Source: Pelagivirga sediminicola (GTDB lineage: Bacteria > Pseudomonadota > Alphaproteobacteria > Rhodobacterales > Rhodobacteraceae). Taken from it: 64,000 nt of DNA. The stretch spans positions 1 to 64,000 of the forward strand of contig NZ_QCYH01000009.1 in assembly GCF_003072125.1 (NCBI RefSeq), in the 5' to 3' direction. The translations under genes and the position numbers were made by a program. Below are positions 17,061-25,354 of this stretch, piece by piece (the stretch's first letter is position 1; each line of letters begins with the position of its first letter). Below the pieces are notes generated by a model. The model did no database searches. It had not been told where the DNA came from and saw nothing but the letters and a program-made list of their open reading frames with translations.

Positions 17061-18623
17061 TCAGTAATCGGTCGGGCAGCCGCCTTCGGATTTGCGGCGC
17101 GCAACGAAATCTGCCAGCTCTTCGCGTATGGGCGCATCCATCGGGGGCGGCTCGAAACTGGCGATGATGTCGCGGAATGTCTGATGCGCACGCTGCGCGG
17201 TCCAGATGCCGCCTGCGGCCTCCCATGCCTCGTAGTTGCGCCAATCGCTGAGGAATGGCTGGTAAAACGCAGTCGTATAGCGGTCCTGCGTATGCTGGAT
17301 GCCAAAGAAATGGCCCTGATTGCCGACCTGCGCGATGGCCTCCAGCGCGATCTCGTCCGGGCCGGTGCGGGTCAGTGTCGGGTCCATGTAGCGCTGGATA
17401 TGCTGCAGGATCTCGCAATCCATGACGAATTTCTCGGGGCTGGCGATCAGCCCGCCCTCCAGCCAACCCGCCGCGTGATAGACCATGTGCGTGCCGGATT
17501 GGACGGCCGACCACAGGCTGTTGGATGTCTCCCATGTGGCCTGGGCGTCGGGCACGTTGGCCGCGCAGACGCCGCTGGCGCGCATCGGCAGCCTGTAGAG
17601 CCGCGCGAGTTGCCCGGTCATCTGGGTGGCGCGCATGTATTCGGGCGTGCCAAAGGCCGGAGCGCCGGATTTCATGTCCACGTTGGAGGTGAACGTGCCG
17701 ATCGCGCAGGGCGCGCCGGGGCGCACCAGCTGCGCCAGCACCACGGCGACCAGCGCCTCGGCCAGCGATTGCGCGACGGCGCCCGCCAGCGTCACCGGCG
17801 CCATCGCCCCTGCCAGCGTGAAGGGCGTCACCACAAGGCCCTGCCCGCGCCGCGCCAGCCGCATCCAGCCGTCCAGCATCGGCTCGTCATGTTTGAGCGG
17901 CGAGGTGGAGTTGATGTTGGTGAACATCCGCGGGCTGGCGTCGAACTCGGCATGGCTCAGCCCGCCTGCGATGCGCACCATCTCGATCGCGTCCTCGACG
18001 CGTTCCTTTCCCAGCGAATAGGCATGGGCAACCTTGTCGGTCAGCGTGAGCTTGTCATAGAGCACGTCGAGGTGGCGCACCGAGGCGTGGATATCCTGCG
18101 GCTCGACCGGATAGCCGCCGATGAAGTGGATGCAGTTGAAATACTGGCTCAGCTTCAACAGGTTCGCACACATCTCGCGCGTGCCGGTCACCTTGCGGCC
18201 CAGCGCCATGTCCCAATAGCTGGGGGGCGAGGACACGTTGCCGAAATTCAGATGCCGCCCGCCCATGGTGATCTGCCGATCCGGGTTGCGGGGGGTGAGC
18301 GTCCATTCGGGCGGCGCCTTGGCCACCTCTTCCATCACGAAATCGCGGCCCATGCGCAGGTTCGTTCCCGAAATCGTGCAGCCACCGCTTGCGCGGAACA
18401 CGTCCAGCGCCTCGGCGTTCAGGATCTCGATCCCGATCTCTTCGAGGATGCGCATCGCGCCTTCATGGATCGCGGCGACGCCTGCATCGTCCAGGGGTTC
18501 GGTCGGGCGGTCGGTGTTTATGGGCGGCTGCCACGGCATCTGCTCGATCACGGCGGTGCCGCGCCGCTGGGCATTGCCGGACCGTCCGCCTGTCCGCCTG
18601 CGGCGTTGCAGCTCTTCGGTCAT
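17061..18623 (-). CDS. Trimethylamine methyltransferase (MttB) family protein, non-pyrrolysine
   Basis: 520 residues, full length for the MttB/COG5598 superfamily. Characterised members demethylate trimethylamine, glycine betaine, carnitine and other quaternary amines onto a corrinoid protein. The frame has no internal TAG, so it is a non-pyrrolysine member and unlikely to use trimethylamine itself. The ATG at 18623 was chosen because AGGAGG lies six bases upstream and residues 1-30 are the arginine-rich start usual for alphaproteobacterial members. It sits 60 bases behind an EamA transporter in a four-gene operon. No corrinoid protein or reactivase gene lies in the window. The substrate is unknown. 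Confidence 0.88.
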   Translation of the reverse strand: MTEELQRRRRTGGRSGNAQRRGTAVIEQMPWQPPINTDRPTEPLDDAGVAAIHEGAMRILEEIGIEILNAEALDVFRASGGCTISGTNLRMGRDFVMEEVAKAPPEWTLTPRNPDRQITMGGRHLNFGNVSSPPSYWDMALGRKVTGTREMCANLLKLSQYFNCIHFIGGYPVEPQDIHASVRHLDVLYDKLTLTDKVAHAYSLGKERVEDAIEMVRIAGGLSHAEFDASPRMFTNINSTSPLKHDEPMLDGWMRLARRGQGLVVTPFTLAGAMAPVTLAGAVAQSLAEALVAVVLAQLVRPGAPCAIGTFTSNVDMKSGAPAFGTPEYMRATQMTGQLARLYRLPMRASGVCAANVPDAQATWETSNSLWSAVQSGTHMVYHAAGWLEGGLIASPEKFVMDCEILQHIQRYMDPTLTRTGPDEIALEAIAQVGNQGHFFGIQHTQDRYTTAFYQPFLSDWRNYEAWEAAGGIWTAQRAHQTFRDIIASFEPPPMDAPIREELADFVARRKSEGGCPTDY

Positions 18624-18683
18624 GTGCGCCTCCTTTCGCGCTGGCACGGGTCCATCGAACCACGCGGCGCGTCGGGACGTCAT

Positions 18684-19592
18684 TCACTTTGCGGCAAGGT
18701 TTGTCGTTTTTGCGATCCCGCGCCGCACCGCGCGCCGCGCGTGCATCAGGTAAAGCGCGATCGCCCCCACCACGATCGCCCCGCCCAGCAGCATCATCGG
18801 CGTCATCGCCTCGCCCAGCGCCAGCCAGACCCATACCGGGCCCAGCACGGTCTCGAGCAGCAGCAGCAGGCTGACATTCGCGGCCGCCGTATAGCGCGAG
18901 GCAAAGGACAGCGCCATGAACGAGGTCGGCAGTATGATGCAGCCGGTAACGGCGATCGCCCAGACATTGCCATCCGGCATTTGCGCCGGGCCGGTCACGC
19001 TGACGCCCGCCGCACCGGCGCAGAGCGCGCCAAGCCCGATCAGAAGCGGGATGGGCAGCTGCGGATGCGCGCGCAGCACGACAAAGTTCATCGCCAGCAT
19101 CGCCGCCACGCCCAGCCCCGCGAAGGCGCCGAACACGACCGCGCCTGCCGTGGCCACCGCGCCCGAGCCGCCCAGCACGGCGATGCCGATCCCCGTCGTC
19201 ACCACGGCGATGGTGATCCATGTTGCGCGCGCCGTCCGCTCGCCCAGAAGCACCCAGGCAAAGAGTGCGGCGAAAATCGGCGTGGTCGCGACGCCGAAAA
19301 GCACCATAGCAACGGGCGCGCCCGCGATCCCCAGCGCGAAAAGCGTCGAGTTGAAGAACTGGCACGCCACGATGGCCAGCCCCGCGCCGGTGCCCGCCGC
19401 CGCCAGATCCGCGCGGCGCCGCCGCGACACAAGCGCCCAGATCATCAGCAGCGACGCGCCCATGAAAATGCCGCGCCAGCCCATCATCTGGGGTCCGCTC
19501 ATCTCGGACAGGCGCAGGAACATCGCGTCCGGCGTCAGGGTCAGCGCGCCGAAGGCCGCCAGCGCCAGTCCAAAGGCCGGATGCCCCCTCAC
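18684..19592 (-). CDS. EamA/DMT family transporter
   Basis: Inner-membrane protein of 302 residues with ten predicted helices in two EamA repeats, the drug/metabolite transporter fold. Members export amino acids, amines or metabolites, and the substrate cannot be read from sequence. The start is GTG at 19592, overlapping the HAD gene stop as GTGA. The MttB-like gene follows 60 bases later, so the transported compound could be related to quaternary-amine metabolism, which is an inference from position only. Confidence 0.87.
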   Translation of the reverse strand: MRGHPAFGLALAAFGALTLTPDAMFLRLSEMSGPQMMGWRGIFMGASLLMIWALVSRRRRADLAAAGTGAGLAIVACQFFNSTLFALGIAGAPVAMVLFGVATTPIFAALFAWVLLGERTARATWITIAVVTTGIGIAVLGGSGAVATAGAVVFGAFAGLGVAAMLAMNFVVLRAHPQLPIPLLIGLGALCAGAAGVSVTGPAQMPDGNVWAIAVTGCIILPTSFMALSFASRYTAAANVSLLLLLETVLGPVWVWLALGEAMTPMMLLGGAIVVGAIALYLMHARRAVRRGIAKTTNLAAK

Positions 19593-20302
19593 GCCCCGTC
19601 CAGCCAGGCGGGGATATGCCCGATATCGGGCAGGACCGCGTCGGCATATGGCGCCAGCTCCGGTGTCTCGGCGATGCCGGTCAGCACGCCCAGCGTATGC
19701 ATCCCGCCCGCGCGCCCGGCGATCAGATCATGGGTGCTGTCGCCGACCATGGCCACGTCGCGCGGTGCCATTCCCATCGCCTTGGCGAAGGCCAGCAGGG
19801 CGCCCGCCTCGGGCTTGGCGCCGTGGCCGGTATCATAGCCGGCGATGAAATCGAAATGGTCCAGCACACCGGCACTGCCCAAGTGAGCGCGCGCGCCGTA
19901 TTCGGTATCGTTCGTCACCAGCCCCAGTTTCAGCCCGCGCGCCGCAAGACCTGTCAGGAATGGTGCCAGCGGCACCGCTGGCGCAAGCGGCGCATCGGCC
20001 GAGGTCAGCCGGATCTGATCCTCGATCCGCTGCGCATCGGCGCCGGGGATGGCGGCGGCCAAGAGCGCCGCGCCCTCGCCGCTGGTTGCGCCGATCAACG
20101 GGCTGGAGGGCAGGAAGCGGCCGGCGGCCAGATCGAAATCCACCGCGCGCGCCAGCGTATCCGCGGACGCACCATGTTCGGCCGCCAGCGCATCCAGCAG
20201 ATCGCGCGTCCAGTCGGCCCATGTCGTATGGAAATCGAACAGCGTGCCGTCCTTGTCAAAGATGATGCCGCCGATATCGGCCCGGCGCACAGGGTCCGTC
20301 AT
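19589..20302 (-). CDS. HAD-family phosphatase (phosphoglycolate-phosphatase-like)
   Basis: 237-residue HAD hydrolase. Motif I is FDKDGTLFD near residue 15, motif II is the Thr in LGLVTND, and motifs III/IV are KPEAGALLAF and MVGDSTHD. The helical cap lies between motifs I and II. It resembles Gph-type phosphatases, but the substrate is not certain. The ATG at 20302 overlaps the DUF3572 stop by four bases. An upstream in-frame extension is only shadow of that gene. Confidence 0.88.
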   Translation of the reverse strand: MTDPVRRADIGGIIFDKDGTLFDFHTTWADWTRDLLDALAAEHGASADTLARAVDFDLAAGRFLPSSPLIGATSGEGAALLAAAIPGADAQRIEDQIRLTSADAPLAPAVPLAPFLTGLAARGLKLGLVTNDTEYGARAHLGSAGVLDHFDFIAGYDTGHGAKPEAGALLAFAKAMGMAPRDVAMVGDSTHDLIAGRAGGMHTLGVLTGIAETPELAPYADAVLPDIGHIPAWLDGA

Positions 20303-20583
20303 GTCCAATGCTCCTGCTCGCCGCCCGGCAGCGCATGGCGCGCGCGCATCGGCGCATCGTTGGCAACGCCTGCAAAGGCGCAGAACTCGATCACCCAATT
20401 GTCATTCATCATCACGAAATCCAGAACCGCGCCCAGAAACGCGGGATCCGAGGCGCCCCGGCGCAGATCATCCTGCCCGGCCCCTGTCGCACCCATGAAG
20501 ACCGGCAGCAAATCGTCATTGGCCAGCAGCCAGCCGAGGCATTGCAAGGCGAGGGTTTCGGCGGATTCCCGCGTAGTCGGCAT
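20299..20583 (-). CDS. DUF3572 family protein
   Basis: 94-residue soluble protein with the family's AETLALQCLGWLLANDDLLPVFM opening and a conserved FLGAVLDFVMMNDNWVIEFC segment. DUF3572 is widespread in alphaproteobacteria and has no known function. It is the first gene of the four-gene operon running leftwards to the MttB-like gene. The 87 bases upstream separate it from the divergent PleD-like gene and should hold promoters for both. Confidence 0.85.
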   Translation of the reverse strand: MPTTRESAETLALQCLGWLLANDDLLPVFMGATGAGQDDLRRGASDPAFLGAVLDFVMMNDNWVIEFCAFAGVANDAPMRARHALPGGEQEHWT

Positions 20584-20670
20584 AAGTGTAAAATTCCCGG
20601 AAAGGTTTTCTTAACTACTTGCATGGATAGTCAGAGATCACAAAAGGGCAAGTCAGAAAGGGCGTGGCCC

Positions 20671-22083
20671 ATGTCAGGCAAAATCATGATCGTCGATGCG
20701 GTGGCGACCAACCGTATCGTGCTGAAAGTGAAACTTTCGGCGGCGCATTTCGAGGTGACGCAGGCGTCGTCGGGCACCGATGCGCTGCAGATGGCGCGCG
20801 CAGGGCGCCCCGATCTGATCATCGTCGGCGCGGCGCTGCCGGATATGGAATCCGCTGGGCTGATCGCCGCATTGCGCGCCGGGGCGGGCACTGCCGTCAT
20901 CCCGATCGTTGCGCTTTTGCCGGACGACACATCGCAGGCACGTGTGCGCGCGCTGCATGCCGGGGCCGATGACGTGATCACGCAGCCGGTGGAGGAGCGG
21001 ATCATGCTGGCGCGCCTGCGGGGCCTTTTGCGACAGCACCATGCGCTTCAGGACATGCGGCTGAATGCCGGCACCGATTGCGCCGCCGGTTTCGGCGAGG
21101 CGCAGGGCGGGTTTGACCGGCCCGGGCGGATCACGCTTCTGGGCCTGCAGATGTCCGATGCGATGGCGCTGCGCACGCGGCTGCGCAGCGCCTGCCGCCA
21201 CCAGGTCACCGCGCTGCGCGCCGGCGGGCCGGTCACCTCCGCGCCGGGCGCGCCGGCCGCCGACGTATTCGTGCTGCTGATCCCCGGCACCGCGGGCGAT
21301 CCTGCCGCCGGGGCGACCGGGCTGGAGCTGATGGCCGAGCTGCGCGCCGCGCCCGAAGCGCGCCACAGCCGCATCGTGGCGGTGGTGCCCGCCGCCTGCC
21401 AGCCACTTGCGGCCAGCTTGCTGGACATGGGCGCCAATGACGTGATCGTGGGCGACGTGGACCTGCCGGAATGGACGTTGCGCCTGACCCGCCAGATCCA
21501 GCGCAAACAGGCAATCGACCAGCTGCGCACGCGCCTGCATGACGGGCTGCGCGCGGCGATGATCGATCCGCTGACCGGGCTCTACAACCGCCGGTTCGCG
21601 ATGCCGTTCCTGCGCGATCTGGCCTTGGCGCCGGATGACCGGACACGGGATTTCGCCGTGATGGTCGCCGATCTGGATCACTTCAAGCGGATCAACGACC
21701 GCTTTGGCCATGCGGCCGGGGACCGCGTTCTGTGCCACGTCGCGGACCTCTTGGGCGCGGGCGTGCGCGAGGGGGATCTGGTCGCGCGCATCGGCGGCGA
21801 GGAGTTTCTGATCATCATGCCGGGCGCCTGCGGGGACGAGGCGCGGCGCACCGCGGACCGGCTTTGTCGGCGCATTGCCGGGGCCGGGATCATGCTGAAG
21901 GGAGAGTGCGGGCCGGTGCCCGTCACCATCAGCATCGGCGTCGCCATGGGGCGCAGCGGCCATACCGAGCAAACCGCCGGGCCCAGCTTGGATACGCTGC
22001 TGGAGCAGGCCGATGGTGCGCTCTATCGCGCCAAGGCGCGCGGGCGCAACACGGTCACCATCAGCGCCCGGCCCGCCGCGTAG
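20671..22083 (+). CDS. PleD-like diguanylate cyclase with degenerate receiver domains
   Basis: 470 residues: REC-like domain 1 (about 1-125), REC-like domain 2 (about 145-290) and GGDEF domain (about 310-470). The catalytic GGEEF is intact, and an RxxD inhibitory site (REGD) lies five residues before it, so it should make c-di-GMP under product inhibition. In domain 1 the phosphoacceptor Asp is replaced by Gly53 (LIIVGAALPD) and the usual KPV lysine by Gln (ITQPV), so phosphorylation as in Caulobacter PleD looks impossible. Start set at ATG 20671. The longer frame is antisense to DUF3572. No divK lies beside it. Confidence 0.9.
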   Translation: MSGKIMIVDAVATNRIVLKVKLSAAHFEVTQASSGTDALQMARAGRPDLIIVGAALPDMESAGLIAALRAGAGTAVIPIVALLPDDTSQARVRALHAGADDVITQPVEERIMLARLRGLLRQHHALQDMRLNAGTDCAAGFGEAQGGFDRPGRITLLGLQMSDAMALRTRLRSACRHQVTALRAGGPVTSAPGAPAADVFVLLIPGTAGDPAAGATGLELMAELRAAPEARHSRIVAVVPAACQPLAASLLDMGANDVIVGDVDLPEWTLRLTRQIQRKQAIDQLRTRLHDGLRAAMIDPLTGLYNRRFAMPFLRDLALAPDDRTRDFAVMVADLDHFKRINDRFGHAAGDRVLCHVADLLGAGVREGDLVARIGGEEFLIIMPGACGDEARRTADRLCRRIAGAGIMLKGECGPVPVTISIGVAMGRSGHTEQTAGPSLDTLLEQADGALYRAKARGRNTVTISARPAA

Positions 22084-22194
22084 GGCACGCCGCCTGCGCG
22101 GCAAAACCGCGCGACTGCGTGCGATGCGTCAGCTTGCCCTTTCAATTTTCGCCAAGCTGCGACAAATTGCAGGCAATCACGCTTCGAGGCATCC

Positions 22195-22584
22195 ATGACC
22201 GACACCATTCCGACATCTTCCGAACGCGAGCTGTGGCCCGCGCTTCGGAAAGGATTTCGCTGCAAATGCCCCAATTGCGGGTCGGGCCCCTTGCTGAAAA
22301 GCTATCTCAAGGTGCGTGACAGCTGCGCGGTCTGCCGCGAGGATCTTTCACAGCATCGCGCCGATGACGGCCCGGCCTATCTGACGATCCTGTTCGTCGG
22401 GCATATCATGGCGCCGGCCCTGCATATCGTGTTCGTGCAGTTTCGCCCCGATCCGCTGATCCTGTTCACCATTTTCGCCATCGGCTGCGTGGGCCTGTCG
22501 CTCTATCTTCTGCCGCGGCTCAAGGGCGCGGTCGTGGCGTTTCAATGGGCGCGCCAGATGCACGGCTTCGGCTCCGAGGCGTGA
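22195..22584 (+). CDS. DUF983 family membrane protein
   Basis: 129 residues. A zinc-ribbon-like N-terminus (CKCPNCG near residue 23 and CAVC near 43) is followed by two transmembrane helices (about 60-105). This matches DUF983 proteins, which are often found near cytochrome oxidase or transport genes in alphaproteobacteria and are of unknown function. It is followed after four bases by the NUDIX gene, probably in one transcript. Confidence 0.85.
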   Translation: MTDTIPTSSERELWPALRKGFRCKCPNCGSGPLLKSYLKVRDSCAVCREDLSQHRADDGPAYLTILFVGHIMAPALHIVFVQFRPDPLILFTIFAIGCVGLSLYLLPRLKGAVVAFQWARQMHGFGSEA

Positions 22585-22588
22585 GGGC

Positions 22589-23284
22589 GTGACAGATCCG
22601 TCCGGAGCGATTCGCGATGCGGCAACGGTGATCGCGCTGCGCGATGACGGCGTCGAAAAGCATGTGCTGATGGGCCAGCGCGGCGCGGCGGCGGCCTTCA
22701 TGCCCAGCAAATTCGTCTTTCCCGGCGGCGCCGTCGATCCCGGCGATACCGCGGTCCCGCTGGCCGCTCCGCTGCCGCCGCTCTGCGCGGACCGGCTGCA
22801 GGAGGCCAGCGCGCCGGGCCTTGCGGGCGCACTGGCCGCCGCCGCCATTCGCGAGCTGTGGGAGGAATCGGGCCTGATCATCGGGCGCCCCGGCGCGTGG
22901 TCCTGCCCCGTTCCCGGCGACTGGGCCGCTTTTGCCGAGCGCGGATATGTGCCCGATGCCGGCGCGCTGCAATTCGTCTTCCGCGCCATCACCCCGCCGG
23001 GCCGCCCGCGCCGGTTCGATGCGCGGTTCTTCCTGATCGACGCCGATCAGATCGCGGGCGATCCGGATGATTTCAGCGCCGCCAGCGAAGAGCTGTCGCA
23101 TCTGCAATGGATTCCGCTATCGCAGGCGCGCCGTTTCGATCTGCCCTTCATCACCGAGGTGGTGCTGGCCGAGATCGCGGCGCGGGGCAACAATGCGGGG
23201 CCGCCCGCCTCGATCCCGTTTTTCCGGAACGACGACGAAGAGAGCCTCTTCTTGCGCCTCAACGGGGCCAGTCCGCTGCAATAG
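22589..23284 (+). CDS. NUDIX hydrolase
   Basis: 231-residue NUDIX protein. The Nudix box lies near residues 75-97 (GALAAAAIRELWEESGL, matching the REx2EExG core), and a GGAVD segment precedes it. It resembles the CoA/NUDT7-NUDT19-like or general nucleoside-diphosphate-X group of Rhodobacterales. The substrate is unknown. The start is GTG at 22589, four bases after the DUF983 stop, and gives a sensible N-terminus. Its TAG stop is directly followed by a run of 12 C residues. Confidence 0.87.
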   Translation: MTDPSGAIRDAATVIALRDDGVEKHVLMGQRGAAAAFMPSKFVFPGGAVDPGDTAVPLAAPLPPLCADRLQEASAPGLAGALAAAAIRELWEESGLIIGRPGAWSCPVPGDWAAFAERGYVPDAGALQFVFRAITPPGRPRRFDARFFLIDADQIAGDPDDFSAASEELSHLQWIPLSQARRFDLPFITEVVLAEIAARGNNAGPPASIPFFRNDDEESLFLRLNGASPLQ

Positions 23285-23296
23285 CCCCCCCCCCCC
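23285..23296. repeat. Homopolymeric tract of 12 C
   Basis: Twelve consecutive C bases directly follow the NUDIX stop codon and precede the convergent desaturase stop by six bases. A run this long is unusual and slips easily during replication or sequencing. It lies outside both frames, so length changes would not shift a reading frame. Confidence 0.9.
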
Positions 23297-23302
23297 GGGA
23301 CA

Positions 23303-24187
23303 TCAGGGGCGCGGCCAGAGCGGATGCGCCACCGGATCCTTGGCTCGCAACAGGTAGCGCCGGAAGATCTGGGCGTAGTTGCGATAGACGTAATCGTCAG
23401 TGCGCGCCCGGTAATGCGCCTTGTTCTGCGCATAAAGCGCCGGCAGGCGGTACCACGCGGCGCGCGGATGCATGTGATGCACCACGTGATAATTGTTGTT
23501 GAGAAACAGCAGCGCCAATGGCCCCCGATCCTCGATGACGACGGTGCGCCCGCTTGCACGGTCATGCGCGCGATGTTCCAGAAACGTGCGGATCTTGAGC
23601 AGCGACAGCGCGCCATAGGCCGCAATCAGATACGCCCAGACCGGCATCGGCGATACCCAGACCCAGACCAGCACCGACAGGATCGCCGCCAGATGCCACA
23701 ACCACGCGCGCCGGATCGCCGCATCCCCCGCCCGGATGGCGCGCCAGTCGCCGCGCAAGAACAGGGCCATTCCCACGACCGGCCCGATGATGACGCGGCC
23801 CAGCAACGTGTTGTTGAACCGCAGCACAGCCCGCAGTGCGCGCGGCAGACGCGTCCAGACGACCGGGTCCAGATAGTTCGATTCCGGGTCGTCATAGGGA
23901 TCGGTCAGCAGCGCATCGCGGTGATGGGCCAGATGCGTGTCGCGAAACCGCGCATAGGGGACGAAAAGGCCAAGGCAGGGCCAGATCGTCGCCTCGTTCA
24001 GGCGCTGGTTGGCAAAGGGGTGGCCGTGCAGCACCTCATGGGTCAGCGACGAGTGCTGCGCAATCGCGAGCGTGGCCAGCACGATGCCCAGCGGCAGCCA
24101 AAACGTCGAAGCCCAGATGGTGGCCACCACCCACAGCGCATAAACCGCGACCGTCAGCGCCAGCGTCGGCCATTCGATCTCACGCAT
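23303..24187 (-). CDS. Fatty acid desaturase family protein
   Basis: 294-residue membrane di-iron enzyme with all three histidine boxes: HEVLHGH near residue 50, HLAHH near 86 and HVVHHMHP near 233. Hydrophobic helices lie between them. It introduces a double bond or hydroxyl into an acyl or lipid chain, but the exact substrate and position are not readable. The start overlaps the DUF2061 gene by eight bases. Together with DUF2061 it is transcribed divergently from an XRE regulator, which may control it. Confidence 0.9.
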   Translation of the reverse strand: MREIEWPTLALTVAVYALWVVATIWASTFWLPLGIVLATLAIAQHSSLTHEVLHGHPFANQRLNEATIWPCLGLFVPYARFRDTHLAHHRDALLTDPYDDPESNYLDPVVWTRLPRALRAVLRFNNTLLGRVIIGPVVGMALFLRGDWRAIRAGDAAIRRAWLWHLAAILSVLVWVWVSPMPVWAYLIAAYGALSLLKIRTFLEHRAHDRASGRTVVIEDRGPLALLFLNNNYHVVHHMHPRAAWYRLPALYAQNKAHYRARTDDYVYRNYAQIFRRYLLRAKDPVAHPLWPRP

Positions 24188-24386
24188 TCAAACGGCCCCA
24201 GGAGATGCGCGACCAGATCCGCTCGTACAGGAAATAAAGGCTCAGCCCGATCGCCGTATTCACCACCGCCATCAGGCCGCCCACCCCGGCCGAGCCTGTC
24301 ATGACATAGCCGACAAGGCTCATCACCAACAGGCCGTTGATGTTCCAGATGACGGCCTTGACCACCGTGCGCTTGGGGCGTTCCAT
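24180..24386 (-). CDS. DUF2061 small membrane protein
   Basis: 68 residues and two predicted helices. RTVVKAVIWNINGLLVMSLVG, then a second helix ending in LYFLYERIWSRISWG, is the DUF2061 pattern. The function is unknown. It is translationally coupled to the desaturase downstream and lies 107 bases from the start of the divergent XRE gene. Likely an accessory membrane protein of the desaturase unit, inferred from the overlap. Confidence 0.85.
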   Translation of the reverse strand: MERPKRTVVKAVIWNINGLLVMSLVGYVMTGSAGVGGLMAVVNTAIGLSLYFLYERIWSRISWGRLNA

Positions 24387-24477
24387 AAATCCTCCGATTG
24401 TTTGGTTGATGCACTCAGGAATACGACGGCCCCGGCGCGGTGCCCATTCTGTTTGCAGTTAACATTCCCCCGCAAAC

Positions 24478-24491
24478 GTGATAATTATCAC
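24478..24491. promoter_or_regulatory. Perfect 14-bp palindrome, probable operator
   Basis: GTGATAATTATCAC is a perfect palindrome ending two bases before the first ATG of the XRE regulator gene. It contains GATAAT, a good -10 hexamer at 24480-24485, which would place transcription start at or next to the ATG and make the mRNA leaderless. No ribosome binding site is present. The natural reading is an autoregulatory operator over the core promoter, and it may also act on the divergent DUF2061-desaturase genes. Confidence 0.65.
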
Positions 24492-24493
24492 CA

Positions 24494-25354
24494 ATGATGG
24501 TAAAAACGGACAAACGCGCCCGCGCCACGCTGTTTCGCTCGCGTCTGCGCGAGGCGATGGGCAGAAGGCGGATGAGCCAGAGCGCGCTGGCCCGGGCGAT
24601 CGGCGTGGACCGCTCGACCGTGTCGCAACTGCTGGGCGGTGCGGGCGCGCGGCTGCCCAATGCGCAGGTGGTGGGCGAATGCGCGCGCAGTCTGGGCGTC
24701 TCGGCCGACTGGCTGCTGGGGCTGACGGACCGGCCCGAAACGGCGGCCGATATCCTGGCCAATTCGCTATCGCTGACCGAGGCGCCGCGCGCCGCCGTCG
24801 ATGCGCAGATCTTCGAGTGGCACAAGGAGGCGGCGGGCTACAAGATCCGGCACGTGCCGGCGGCGATGTCCGACATGCTCAAGACGCGCGCGATGCTGGA
24901 ATGGGAATACGAGCCGCATCTGGGGCGCAGCACCGATCAGGTGATCGGCGCGTCGGAGGACCGGCTGAACTGGATGCGCGGCGCGCAGTCCGATTACGAG
25001 ATCGCGATGCCGCTGTACGAATTGCACAGCTTTGCGCATGCCGAAGGGTATTACAGCGGCCTGCCGCTGGACGTGCGGCGCGCGCAGATGGATCTGCTGA
25101 TCGACGTGACCCGGCAGCTCTATCCGCGTTTGCGGCTCTATCTGTTCGACGCGCGCCGGGTCTATTCGGCGCCCATCACCATTTTCGGCCCGCTTCTGGC
25201 GGTGCTCTATATCGGGCGCAACTACATGGCCTTCCGCGATACCGAGCGCGTGCAGGCCCTGACCGAGCATTTCGATCACCTGCTGCGCGAGGCGTCCGTA
25301 TCGGACCGCGACATGCCCGCCTATCTGGAGGATCTTGCCCGCGACCTGCGCTAG
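24494..25354 (+). CDS. XRE-family transcriptional regulator
   Basis: 286 residues. A Cro/C1-type helix-turn-helix spans about residues 15-75 (SQSALARAIGVDRSTVSQLL, then SLGVSADWLLGL). The C-terminal region of about 200 residues has no motif I recognise and may bind a ligand. It starts at ATG 24494 or the adjacent ATG 24497. A perfect palindrome sits immediately upstream instead of a ribosome binding site. Its TAG stop shares bases with the stop of the convergent aldo/keto reductase. Likely autoregulated and possibly the regulator of the divergent desaturase genes. Confidence 0.88.
   Translation: MMVKTDKRARATLFRSRLREAMGRRRMSQSALARAIGVDRSTVSQLLGGAGARLPNAQVVGECARSLGVSADWLLGLTDRPETAADILANSLSLTEAPRAAVDAQIFEWHKEAAGYKIRHVPAAMSDMLKTRAMLEWEYEPHLGRSTDQVIGASEDRLNWMRGAQSDYEIAMPLYELHSFAHAEGYYSGLPLDVRRAQMDLLIDVTRQLYPRLRLYLFDARRVYSAPITIFGPLLAVLYIGRNYMAFRDTERVQALTEHFDHLLREASVSDRDMPAYLEDLARDLR

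Noticed and set aside
17061..18623. Pyrrolysine-containing trimethylamine methyltransferase
   Set aside because: No in-frame TAG occurs before the stop, so this is a non-pyrrolysine family member.
17055..19838. 927-codon plus-strand open frame
   Set aside because: It runs antisense through the MttB-like, EamA and HAD genes and has no recognisable domain.
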